Shown here in pieces: positions 15,450-23,892 of a stretch of DNA of 42,970 bases. Position 1 is the first letter of the stretch. Each line of letters opens with the position of its first letter. Position numbers and translations under genes: made by a program. Source of the stretch: B8-G4 sp033720735 (GTDB lineage Bacteria > Bacteroidota > Bacteroidia > Chitinophagales > Saprospiraceae); NCBI GenBank assembly GCA_033720735.1, contig JAWWBX010000004.1:1-42970 (forward strand). The letters are read 5' to 3'. Under the pieces are notes generated by a model. The model saw only the letters and a list, made by a program, of their open reading frames with translations. It did no database searches and was not told where the DNA came from.

Positions 15450-18400
15450 TTAGCTCTTACCGCTCAGACCCTTGGCAGTCCGGTTTTCTGGCGGTGGCGC
15501 CGGCGTCATTTGCGGTGCTTCAGGCAGCAACTTCAGCACCTCCTGTACCACTCGCTCGATCTGCGGATCGCGGCCCTGAACAAGGATATTGGGATCGTCC
15601 CAGACCTCGATGTCGGGTGCCACACCCTCTCCTTCCCAGAACCAGTGTCCGTCATTGTCGTACAGGCGTGCACCAGGTACAGTGATCCCTCCGCCGTCGA
15701 TCAGCCGGTGTCCGGTCGCCGGACCAACCAGGATGCCCAGCGTGCGCTCGCCGACGATCGGGCCAGCCTCCAGCTCCTGAAAGGCCCAGGGCAGACCGTC
15801 TCCTCCTGATCCTGCCCAGCCGTTGATCAGCATGCCCATGGGACCGGTATTGGTCTTGACCGGCCAGGTGTGATCTTTGCCGTGACGCCAGTGCAGATTA
15901 TATACGACCGGACGCTGCATCAGCTCGAGGAAGCGATCCGCCAGTTGACCTCCGCCATTAAAACGCTCGTCAATAATGAAGCCCTTCTTGTCCAGTTGCC
16001 CATAGTACATCTTCACCAATTCCAGTTGACCACGCCCGGCGGTGTTTGACATGTAGATGTAACCGAGCTGACCGTCAGACAGCTCGTCGACCATCTTGCG
16101 GTTGTTCTCAATCCACTCCAGGTAACGCAGCTGTGTTTCCTCTCCAGGTGTCAGGCACTCGACCACGACTTCTTTGGCATCAGCCTCCAGACCTGAGCTG
16201 CTCACATCAAGAACGACCACCTTGCCATCCAGTCCTTCAAAGGCAGCATAGGGATCCTTCTGTGGATCGAGCGTCATCCCGTTGACCGCCAGGATGTAGT
16301 CGCCTTCTCCTACTTCCGACCCCGGTTTGTCGAATGGCGACCGCACTTCGGTATCCCATGCAGCAGGCCGGACGATACGCTTGATCCTGAACCGGTCACC
16401 CGCCTGCTCCCAGTCGATACCCAGATAGCCGGTAGAGCGTCTTGGCGCCTGCTCGACATCGCCTCCGCGCGTGTAGGTGTGTCCGGCGCTCAGTTCTGCA
16501 GCCAGATCTGACTGGATATTCGACACATCCCAGCGGGTGCGCGCATCCTTGAGCAAAGCGCCATAGCGATCACGCAACTCCTCCCAGTCCAGCCCATGCA
16601 TGGCCGGATCATAGAAAAAGTCGCGATGCCGGCGCCAGGTATCCATGAAGATCTGGTTCCATTCCTCCCGGGGCACCAGGTTCATCACCAGCCCGTCGGT
16701 GGGGATTGCGTCCTTGATCTTTTGATCGGGCGCAGGCCTGACAATCCCGTACCTGTTGCCGCTGCGCACCAGGAGTGCTTTGCGGTCGGCCGTGAGGCTC
16801 ACACTCCGCACGCCCGAGATGACCGTTTTCTCTTCGCGCTCCTCCAGGTCATACAACTGCAACGATGGCTCGCCGTCGGCACCGGTGTTGGGGAAGCGCA
16901 GGTACACGATCTTGCCTTCGAAAGCCACGATCCCACCAATGTTGCCGGCCGCCGGCGGCAGCAACTCCAAACGGGACTCGATATCCTGGAAGTCGACCTC
17001 CACACCGGTATCAGCGGCGTCAGCAGAACTGTCATCCGCAGCGGCCGGCTTGTCGGCTTCCTTCTTTTTTGGGGCGTCCTTTCCTTCGGGTTTCTGCTCC
17101 TCCTTGTCGTCAGTTTCTTTTTCCTCTTCCGGTGTGTAGGTATCGTACTTCGGCGCGAGCAGTGAGCCGCCGTCCCTGGTCAGGCTCAACGCCGCGATCC
17201 GGGTTGAGTTGGGATAGATCCAGGTACCGTCATTCATGTCGGAATAGGTGGCCGACAGCTCGCGGTTTGTCATATAGAACAGATGCTTGCCATCAGCGCT
17301 GAAGGTCGGAGCGATGTCCTCGTAAAAGCCGCTTGTCACCTGATGCTTCTCGCCCTTCTCCACGTCATACATGAAGATCGAGTTGTTGGCATTGTCAAGG
17401 CCTTCTGTAAACGTGATCCATCTGGAGTCTGGCGACCACTCGATCGGATAGCCGTGCCGCGCACCATGACCTGTGTTCCACCGGGTATTGCCTGCCACGG
17501 TGATGGCCCCGGTCGTCGCATCTGCCAGACAGATATCGTTCTTTTCGTCAATAAAAGCGAGACGCTTGCTGTCGGGCGACCATTGCAGTGTATAGCCATA
17601 GCCCTTGCCCCGTTTGGTCAGCTGCTTCGCCGCTGACTTGCCGTCGGCCGGCTGCAGCCAGATCTCGTTCTCTCCGGAGCGATCGCTCCAGTAGGCGATC
17701 TGTTTGCCGTCAGGAGACCAGGCAGGTTCGCGGTCGAACGCACCGCTCGATTGCGTCATATTGATCACATAGCCTTCTTTGGCCGGTACATTGAACAACT
17801 CGCCCCGGGCTTCGAAGACGACGCGCTTGCCTTCCGGCGAGGCTGTCATATTCTGGATCGATCTGCTGACATCCTCGGCACGCGGCATTTCGGCCGAGAG
17901 GTCCGAGATCACGTGCACCGGCACCTCTTTTGCCTGCCTGGACTTGATGTCCATCAGGTAGAGCGTTCCTCCCGACTCGTAGACGATATCCTGCGGACCG
18001 GCTGACATGTAAGTGATATCAAAATCACCATGCCGGGTGACTTGCCGCAGTTCTTTGTTCTGCGTATTGTACACCCAGATATTGCGGCGCATGTCGTCAG
18101 CGCGGTCTGAGAGAAAGTAGATCTCATTGCCTACCCAGGAGGGTTTGCCATCATTGGCGCGATGTTGCGTGATGTTCTCGGCGGAATTCGCGGTGAGATC
18201 AAAGATGATCACGTCCGAACTCAAACCACCCCGGTAGCGCTTGAATGGATAGTTTTCCGTGATCTTGGTGATATATGCCAGTTTGTTGCCATCCGGGGAA
18301 AAGCTGGCAAGCTCTCCATATGGTATGGCCAGCTTCTCGGGCAAGCCACCGTCCTTGTCAACCAGGAAGAACTGCCGCGAGGAGCGTTGTCCCAGTTCTC

Positions 18401-18776
18401 TGCGCGAGGCAAACAGGATCCGCTCGCCATCAGGGTGCCAGTCGAGCATGCGATCGGGATGCGACTGGTAGGTGACCCGCGTGGGCACACCACCCTTGAC
18501 GGGTATCACGTAGACATCCACGTTTCCATTGTACATCGCAGAATAGCCGATCCATTGGCCGTCGGGTGAAAAGCGTGGCCAGGATTCCTCCCCCGGGGAG
18601 TTGGTGATCTGAATGGCGGTTCCGCCATTTTTATCCATGACCCAGATGTCGCCTCCGTATACGAAGGTGATCTGGCTATCGGAAACGTCCAGGTAACGCA
18701 TCAGCTTGGCGTTGATCTGGGCCGAAGCCGTGATGGCTGTCAAAGTGAAAGCGAGAAAGAGTAGTGTGTATTTCAT
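15450..18776 (-). CDS. Tricorn-type S41 family protease, exported
   Basis: Tricorn proteases process peptides released by other proteases. The product (1108 residues from MKYTLLF; a second ATG is at 18788) has a signal peptide ending TASAQ and a WD/TolB-like beta-propeller with repeated FSPDG, WSPDG and WHPDG blades (to about residue 520). A charged Glu/Lys/Asp-rich linker (about 540-590) precedes a second beta region, then a PDZ segment (about 780-870). The C-terminal S41 peptidase domain has His in LSAGHTY and the nucleophile Ser990 in WAGSGGDG, as in archaeal tricorn AGSDGD. It probably acts in the periplasm as a large oligomer. A Pro-rich basic C-terminus (TPAPPPENRTAKGLSGKS) ends the protein. 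Confidence 0.92.
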   Translation of the reverse strand: MKYTLLFLAFTLTAITASAQINAKLMRYLDVSDSQITFVYGGDIWVMDKNGGTAIQITNSPGEESWPRFSPDGQWIGYSAMYNGNVDVYVIPVKGGVPTRVTYQSHPDRMLDWHPDGERILFASRRELGQRSSRQFFLVDKDGGLPEKLAIPYGELASFSPDGNKLAYITKITENYPFKRYRGGLSSDVIIFDLTANSAENITQHRANDGKPSWVGNEIYFLSDRADDMRRNIWVYNTQNKELRQVTRHGDFDITYMSAGPQDIVYESGGTLYLMDIKSRQAKEVPVHVISDLSAEMPRAEDVSRSIQNMTASPEGKRVVFEARGELFNVPAKEGYVINMTQSSGAFDREPAWSPDGKQIAYWSDRSGENEIWLQPADGKSAAKQLTKRGKGYGYTLQWSPDSKRLAFIDEKNDICLADATTGAITVAGNTRWNTGHGARHGYPIEWSPDSRWITFTEGLDNANNSIFMYDVEKGEKHQVTSGFYEDIAPTFSADGKHLFYMTNRELSATYSDMNDGTWIYPNSTRIAALSLTRDGGSLLAPKYDTYTPEEEKETDDKEEQKPEGKDAPKKKEADKPAAADDSSADAADTGVEVDFQDIESRLELLPPAAGNIGGIVAFEGKIVYLRFPNTGADGEPSLQLYDLEEREEKTVISGVRSVSLTADRKALLVRSGNRYGIVRPAPDQKIKDAIPTDGLVMNLVPREEWNQIFMDTWRRHRDFFYDPAMHGLDWEELRDRYGALLKDARTRWDVSNIQSDLAAELSAGHTYTRGGDVEQAPRRSTGYLGIDWEQAGDRFRIKRIVRPAAWDTEVRSPFDKPGSEVGEGDYILAVNGMTLDPQKDPYAAFEGLDGKVVVLDVSSSGLEADAKEVVVECLTPGEETQLRYLEWIENNRKMVDELSDGQLGYIYMSNTAGRGQLELVKMYYGQLDKKGFIIDERFNGGGQLADRFLELMQRPVVYNLHWRHGKDHTWPVKTNTGPMGMLINGWAGSGGDGLPWAFQELEAGPIVGERTLGILVGPATGHRLIDGGGITVPGARLYDNDGHWFWEGEGVAPDIEVWDDPNILVQGRDPQIERVVQEVLKLLPEAPQMTPAPPPENRTAKGLSGKS

Positions 18777-18995
18777 TCTGGTAATCATGATAAATGATGA
18801 AGGACGGCTAAAATATCGATTATCTGTCAGGCGGCCGGATTCAATCTTCGATCGGTCTCAAACACTCGACAAACCCCGATTTGCGACTGACCTGACAAGA
18901 CTGTGAACATCCCTGCTTGTTTTCCGAACATGACTGCAGGCCCTGCAACAGTGACTCCCGCAACTTTGGGATATGTCATCCAAAAACACATTCAA

Positions 18996-19550
18996 ATGAA
19001 AAATTCTGCTGATTCAATGATCATGTTCATTTGCACATTCTTTACACTCTTGATCGCCGGGGACTTTTCTTCTTGCGGTGGTGCGCGGACTGTCGCATGC
19101 GAAGACCGCGATGAACCTACATCCGTCGTACATTTTACGAACAAGACGCCTGACTATTGGAGAGTGCTGGCCGTGGGTTCCGACAAGAGCTGGTCTGGCC
19201 ACTTTGACCATGTCGAAAGCGGAACGTACACAGGTTGGGCCAAAGCTCTTCCGGTCTCGATCGTGGCGGACACGACCACCTACATCTTCGAGCGCGCAGG
19301 ATCTGCCGACACATTGTCATTCACCTATGTCAGGGACATCCGCTTCGAATCCCCGGATTGTGGGTTTACTGTGACCCTGCAAGAGCTGCGCTTGACCGAG
19401 GCATCGACCTTTCGCGATGTGGAGTTTACCGTGCACACCGGTACCGGGAGAGCGCCTTCGCGCCCCGAAGGCCTCACCACCGCACATCTTCCTGCGGCGA
19501 GCTTCCATCTTGGTAATAACATCTATCAGATCACAATCGGTGATGAATAG
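18996..19550 (+). CDS. Putative lipoprotein of unknown function
   Basis: From MKNSADSMIMF at 18996 this is a 184-residue protein. A hydrophobic segment (about 8-21) precedes Cys27 in FSSCGG, a relaxed Bacteroidota-style lipobox. The frame is open to an earlier ATG at 18903, but that would bury the lipid signal, so I chose the later start. The mature part looks beta-rich (VVHFTNKTPDYWRVLAVGS, TTTYIFERAGSADTLSFTYVRDI, RDVEFTVHTG) with Cys at CEDRD and SPDCGF that could pair. I recognise no family. The next gene, a small barrel, starts 52 bp later on the same strand, so the two may form an envelope pair. Confidence 0.65.
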   Translation: MKNSADSMIMFICTFFTLLIAGDFSSCGGARTVACEDRDEPTSVVHFTNKTPDYWRVLAVGSDKSWSGHFDHVESGTYTGWAKALPVSIVADTTTYIFERAGSADTLSFTYVRDIRFESPDCGFTVTLQELRLTEASTFRDVEFTVHTGTGRAPSRPEGLTTAHLPAASFHLGNNIYQITIGDE

Positions 19551-19602
19551 GCAGGTCCTGCATCAGATCGCGGTCAGCAATGATCATCTAAAAAACGGTA
19601 AC

Positions 19603-20259
19603 ATGGCAACGACAACACCTCCGTTCAAAAGCATCCTCCTTCCGTTTGTGATCATGTTTTGCAGCATGACACTGACAAGCCAGGAACACTCCAACGGATA
19701 CATCGGCATCCGGTTGGCAGGCAATGACTTCAGCGGCACGACCAGGCATGATCTCGACGATACCGAGATCAAGTTTGACAAACGTACCAATATTGAGATC
19801 CTCGGAGCGCGCAGGATTTCGCAGGGGCTTCTGATCAGGGTGTCAGTCGGGTATACACAAGTGGAAGAGAAGCGCCTGTATGTCAATTACGACTATCGCC
19901 ATAGTGGTGTATACACCCGGATAGGGATTGTCGCGGACAGCGAATTGGACACGCGCTTTGCACTGCATCCCGGACTGGCTCTCTACTATGCCAAATTCGC
20001 TGAACGCGGGACATACACCTTGACAGGCCAGAGTTTTGGTGATCTCACGGGGCAAGTGCGAAGAGGTCTTCATGCCTTCTCCCTCGAACCGCACCTGGAC
20101 CTGCGGTTAAGGCTCATGCAACGCCTTGCGTTGCAGACTTCCTTCAAGTATAATTGGCTGTTGACAAGATCCAAACCCGATTCGCATCCGGTCATCCATA
20201 TACCCGGCCGGGGTATGAAGGATGTGGGTCTGGATCTTTCCCTGGTCTATCAGTTCTAG
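19603..20259 (+). CDS. Small outer-membrane beta-barrel-like protein
   Basis: The chosen start at 19603 gives 218 residues with a signal sequence (ILLPFVIMFCSMTLTSQ). The body is made of alternating amphipathic strands (GYIGIRLAGNDFSG, GLLIRVSVGYTQVEE, LYVNYDYRHSGVYTRIGIV, ALHPGLALYYAKFAE, AFSLEPHLDLRLRLMQ). The C-terminus ends on Phe after VGLDLSLVYQF, the typical outer-membrane barrel terminal signature, and 8 to 10 strands would fit. The frame is open further upstream to 19417, overlapping the preceding gene, but those residues look non-coding. I do not recognise a specific family. It follows the putative lipoprotein and precedes the promoter region of deoC. Confidence 0.65.
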   Translation: MATTTPPFKSILLPFVIMFCSMTLTSQEHSNGYIGIRLAGNDFSGTTRHDLDDTEIKFDKRTNIEILGARRISQGLLIRVSVGYTQVEEKRLYVNYDYRHSGVYTRIGIVADSELDTRFALHPGLALYYAKFAERGTYTLTGQSFGDLTGQVRRGLHAFSLEPHLDLRLRLMQRLALQTSFKYNWLLTRSKPDSHPVIHIPGRGMKDVGLDLSLVYQF

Positions 20260-20335
20260 TCCCCTCCCGACCCGTGAATTGAGATGATGCAATGGATACC
20301 GTGCTTTCCATATCTCGTCTCCGGTTACATCCCCG

Positions 20336-20343
20336 TATCTTTG
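20336..20343 (+). promoter_or_regulatory. Bacteroidota -7 promoter element upstream of deoC (TATCTTTG)
   Basis: TATCTTTG is an exact TAnnTTTG match 65 bp before the deoC ATG at 20409, giving a leader of roughly 60 bases. A second exact match, TACATTTG at 20397-20404, lies only 4 bp before that ATG. If that second element were the real promoter, translation would be leaderless or would start at the in-frame ATG 20460. Confidence 0.45.
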
Positions 20344-20408
20344 GAGCGATCCTTGTAACACGATTGTGGATGTCCGGTACTGGGCATTGGTAGTCATACA
20401 TTTGAGCA

Positions 20409-21413
20409 ATGGGGACGGTAAAGGAAAAACATCGCAGCAATGGCAAGAACCTGCCAGGCATGGAGCAAAAGCGCAATGAGGGGGTTCCGCTGGATCTCGA
20501 CCTGATCAATGAGACGCTGGTCAATCGCAGCGCAGTAGAACGGCGCGCAGCAACGATGGGCAAACGTCGCTCGATCAAAAAGGAGTGGCAGGCCGCCTGG
20601 CTGTTGCGGGCTGTAACGTGCATTGATCTGACAACACTGGCGGGTGATGATACGCCGGGTAATGTGCAGCGCCTGTGTGCAAAAGCCCTGCATCCCGTGC
20701 GCCGCGACCTGCTCGACGCCCTGGGCATGGCCGATGCGGGTCTGACGGTCGCTGCTGTCTGCGTTTATCACAATCTCATCGCCGAGGCCAGGAAAGCGCT
20801 GAAGGGTACCAATCTGCCCATCGCCGCTGTCTCAACCGGTTTTCCGGCCGGCCAGATCCCCCTCAAGGAGAAATTGAAACAGATCAAATTGTCCGTCGCA
20901 GCCGGAGCTTCCGAGATCGACATCGTGATCAGTCGCGCACATGTGCTCCGGTCAGACTGGAAGAATCTCTACAAGGAAGTCGCTCTCTGCCGGGAAGCCT
21001 GCGGTGAGGCGCATATGAAGACCATCCTGGCGACGGGTGAAATTCCCACCCTGACCAAGGTGGCGCGGGCCAGCCAGGTGGCGATGATGGCAGGGTCCGA
21101 TTTCATCAAGACCAGCACCGGCAAGGAAAGCGTCAACGCCACACTTCCTGTATCCCTGGTCATGATCCGCGCCATTCGTGATTACTACGAACGGACAGGA
21201 TACAAAGTGGGGTTCAAGCCGGCCGGAGGTATCCGCAAGGCGAAACAAGCCCTTGAATGGCTCATCCTGATGAAAGAAGAACTCGGCAATGACTGGCTGA
21301 GTCCGGACCTTTTTCGCTTTGGAGCCAGCGGGTTGCTCAGCGATATTGAACGCCAACTCGAACACCATGTCACCGGACGCTATTCCGCGTCATACCGTCA
21401 TCCCATGTCCTAA
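20409..21413 (+). CDS. deoC: Deoxyribose-phosphate aldolase, animal-like DERA type
   Basis: DeoC splits 2-deoxyribose-5-phosphate into glyceraldehyde-3-phosphate and acetaldehyde. The 334-residue protein has Schiff-base Lys234 in DFIKTSTGKE, the second active Lys270 in GFKPAGGIRK, and Asp171 in SEIDIVIS. It is about 80 residues longer than E. coli DeoC and closely resembles animal DERA as I remember it: KKEWQAAWLL, VTxIDLTTLxGDD, CGEAHxKTILATGE, and the C-terminal HHVTGRYSA ending PMS. The N-terminus before about residue 25 is unconserved, so ATG 20460 is a possible alternative start. An ALDH16-type gene begins 11 bp after its stop, so the released acetaldehyde can be oxidised by its operon partner. 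Confidence 0.96.
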   Translation: MGTVKEKHRSNGKNLPGMEQKRNEGVPLDLDLINETLVNRSAVERRAATMGKRRSIKKEWQAAWLLRAVTCIDLTTLAGDDTPGNVQRLCAKALHPVRRDLLDALGMADAGLTVAAVCVYHNLIAEARKALKGTNLPIAAVSTGFPAGQIPLKEKLKQIKLSVAAGASEIDIVISRAHVLRSDWKNLYKEVALCREACGEAHMKTILATGEIPTLTKVARASQVAMMAGSDFIKTSTGKESVNATLPVSLVMIRAIRDYYERTGYKVGFKPAGGIRKAKQALEWLILMKEELGNDWLSPDLFRFGASGLLSDIERQLEHHVTGRYSASYRHPMS

Positions 21414-21424
21414 ACTGACCCCCA

Positions 21425-23812
21425 ATGAAAGTCAAGAAGATCTTCGAAACAATGGAATACGGACCGGCACCGGAAAGCCCGGATGCCGCGCAGGACTGGC
21501 TTGCCGGGCATGATCGCAAATTCCAGTTGTTTATCAATGGCAAATGGACGTCGCCACAGAGTAAGAAGTATTTCGACAGCATCAATCCCTGTGACACCAG
21601 CAAGCTGGCCAGGATCGCCGAGGCCAACGACAAGGATGTCAACAAGGCAGTGCGCGCAGCACGCAAGGCCCTAGCCGGCTGGCTGGAGATCGGGCCGCAC
21701 CAGCGCGCACGCTATTTGTATGCCATTGCCCGCCAGATCCAGAAACACTCGCGTCTCTTTGCCGTCCTCGAATCTCTGGACAATGGCAAGCCGATCCGTG
21801 AGACGCGCGATATTGACATTCCCCTGGTCGCCAGGCATTTCTATCACCATGCCGGCTGGGCACAGTTGATGGAATCCGACCTCAGGGATTATCGACAAGT
21901 CGGGGTGGTCGGTCAGATCATCCCCTGGAATTTCCCGCTGCTGATGCTGGCGTGGAAGATCGCACCAGCCCTGGCCATGGGCAATACCGTCGTACTCAAG
22001 CCAGCAGAGTTTACCTCCCTCACGGCATTGCTATTTGCCGAGATCTGCCAGAACATCGGCCTGCCCCCGGGAGTGGTCAACATCCTCACCGGTGCCGGCA
22101 AGACCGGCGCGGCGATCGTGGATCATCCCGATATCGACAAGATCGCCTTCACCGGCTCCACCGAAGTGGGGCGGATCATCCGGCATGCTACCGCCGGATC
22201 GGGCAAGAAGCTGTCGCTGGAGCTGGGTGGCAAGTCGCCTTTCATTGTGTTTGAGGACGCCGACCTGGACAGCGTGGTCGAGGGCGTGGTAGACGCCATC
22301 TGGTTCAACCAGGGGCAGGTGTGCTGTGCCGGCTCACGACTGTTGGTACAGGAAAGTGTGGCCGACCGGCTCTACCGCAAGATTCGGGCGCGGATGGAAA
22401 AATTGCGCATGGGCAATGCGCTCGACAAAGGCATTGACATCGGCGCCATTGTGGCACCGGTCCAGCTTAAAACGATCACCGAATTGGTGCAGCAGGGCAT
22501 CGCGGAAGGGAGTACCTGCTGGCAGCCCTCATGGGCGGTGCCCCGGGACGGGTACTTCTACCCTCCTACCCTGTTTACAGATGTCTCGCCGAGCTCCACC
22601 ATTGCACAGGTCGAGATCTTTGGGCCGGTACTGGTGGCCATGACCTTCCGTTCGCACAACGAGGCGATACGATTAGCCAACAACACACGCTACGGACTGG
22701 CCGCCAGTGTCTGGACGGAGAATATCAACCTCGCACTCGACATTGCGCCAAAAGTGAAGGCTGGCACCGTCTGGATCAATTGTACCAACGTGTTTGATGC
22801 TGCCTCCGGGTTTGGCGGCTATCGCGAATCAGGCTTTGGCCGCGAAGGTGGCCGGGAAGGATTGTTTGAGTATGTCAAACCGCTCATCGAGGACAACCTG
22901 CTCGACAAACCGCCCGGTCCGGCGTATCAAACAGCGCAGAAAAAGCGCCCGTCGGCACCGGAGGATGGAATGGACAGAACGGCCAAAATGTATATTGGCG
23001 GACGACAGGTGCGACCGGACGGTGGTTACAGTATGACCGTGCGCAGCGCCAGCGGCCTGTATCTGGGAGAGGTCTCCAAAGGCAACCGCAAGGATATCCG
23101 GAATGCCGTGGAAGCCGCCCACGCCGGAAGCCAGTGGGACGCCATGACAGGACATGCCAGGGCGCAGGTGCTCTACTACCTGGCCGAAAACCTCTCTGCG
23201 CGCCAGGCAGAGTTCGCGTTGCGACTGGCCGAGCAACTCGAAGTGGATATGGATCAGGCCAATCTGGAGGTCAGGTCTTCTATCGAACGCATCTATACCT
23301 ATGCCGCCTGGGCCGACAAGTACGACGGCCGTGTGCACCATACCACCCAGCGCATGGTGACCCTGGCGATGCCCGAACCCATCGGGGTAATGGCAGTGAT
23401 TTGCCCCGACCATGCACCGCTGCTTGGCTTCATTTCGACTGTCATCCCTGCGATCACCATGGGCAACCGGGTTGTCGTGGTACCCTCGCAGCTTGCCCCG
23501 CTTTCGGCCACTGACCTCTATCAGGTCCTGGAAACCTCGGATGTGCCCGCAGGGACCATCAATATCGTGACGGGTGCGCATGCCGAGCTGATGCCGGTGC
23601 TCGCCAAACATGATGATGTGGACGGGATCTGGTATTTCGGCTCAAAGGAGGGAAGCAAGGAGGTTGAAATGCTCTCCGCCGACAACATGAAGCGGACCTG
23701 GGTCAACAATGGCAAGTTCCGCGACTGGTTTGATCCGGCACATGGTGAAGGCGAGATGTTCCTGCGCAAAGCCAGCCAGATCAAGAATATCTGGGTTCCG
23801 TACGGGGCTTAG
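21425..23812 (+). CDS. ALDH16-type two-domain aldehyde dehydrogenase
   Basis: The 795-residue protein is a fusion of two aldehyde dehydrogenase modules. Module 1 (about 30-500) is complete: VVGQIIPWNFP, FTGSTEVG, Glu266 in LELGGK, and catalytic Cys300 in NQGQVCCAG. It should oxidise aldehydes with NAD(P)+. Module 2 (about 505-795) repeats the N-terminal ALDH fold (IGGRQVRPDGG, PIGVMAVICPDH, PAGTINIVTGAHAELMP) but ends without a catalytic Cys motif. This architecture is that of ALDH16, in which the second domain is structural. It starts 11 bp after deoC, so acetaldehyde from DERA is the likeliest substrate, yielding acetate. It is convergent with deoD across an 80 bp gap. Confidence 0.92.
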   Translation: MKVKKIFETMEYGPAPESPDAAQDWLAGHDRKFQLFINGKWTSPQSKKYFDSINPCDTSKLARIAEANDKDVNKAVRAARKALAGWLEIGPHQRARYLYAIARQIQKHSRLFAVLESLDNGKPIRETRDIDIPLVARHFYHHAGWAQLMESDLRDYRQVGVVGQIIPWNFPLLMLAWKIAPALAMGNTVVLKPAEFTSLTALLFAEICQNIGLPPGVVNILTGAGKTGAAIVDHPDIDKIAFTGSTEVGRIIRHATAGSGKKLSLELGGKSPFIVFEDADLDSVVEGVVDAIWFNQGQVCCAGSRLLVQESVADRLYRKIRARMEKLRMGNALDKGIDIGAIVAPVQLKTITELVQQGIAEGSTCWQPSWAVPRDGYFYPPTLFTDVSPSSTIAQVEIFGPVLVAMTFRSHNEAIRLANNTRYGLAASVWTENINLALDIAPKVKAGTVWINCTNVFDAASGFGGYRESGFGREGGREGLFEYVKPLIEDNLLDKPPGPAYQTAQKKRPSAPEDGMDRTAKMYIGGRQVRPDGGYSMTVRSASGLYLGEVSKGNRKDIRNAVEAAHAGSQWDAMTGHARAQVLYYLAENLSARQAEFALRLAEQLEVDMDQANLEVRSSIERIYTYAAWADKYDGRVHHTTQRMVTLAMPEPIGVMAVICPDHAPLLGFISTVIPAITMGNRVVVVPSQLAPLSATDLYQVLETSDVPAGTINIVTGAHAELMPVLAKHDDVDGIWYFGSKEGSKEVEMLSADNMKRTWVNNGKFRDWFDPAHGEGEMFLRKASQIKNIWVPYGA

Positions 23813-23820
23813 GGATATGA

Positions 23821-23877
23821 GCCTGCCTGTCCGAGGCGGAGGGTTCAAGGATTCAAAGATTGATTGCCGGCAGGCAG
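23821..23877. repeat. Intergenic inverted repeat between convergent ALDH16 and deoD genes
   Basis: CTGCCTG at 23823-23829 and CAGGCAG at 23871-23877 are perfect complements flanking a 41-bp core. GCCTGCC and GGCAGGC also pair in a second register. The core holds TTCAAGGA followed directly by TTCAAAGA, an imperfect tandem. It may be a bidirectional terminator or a copy of a dispersed intergenic element; only one copy is in the window. Confidence 0.35.
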
Positions 23878-23892
23878 ACTCGAGGAATCATC

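Noticed and set aside
23841..23866. tRNA-like GGGTTCAAGGATTC string
   Set aside because: It resembles a T-arm only superficially; no acceptor, D or anticodon arms pair around it.
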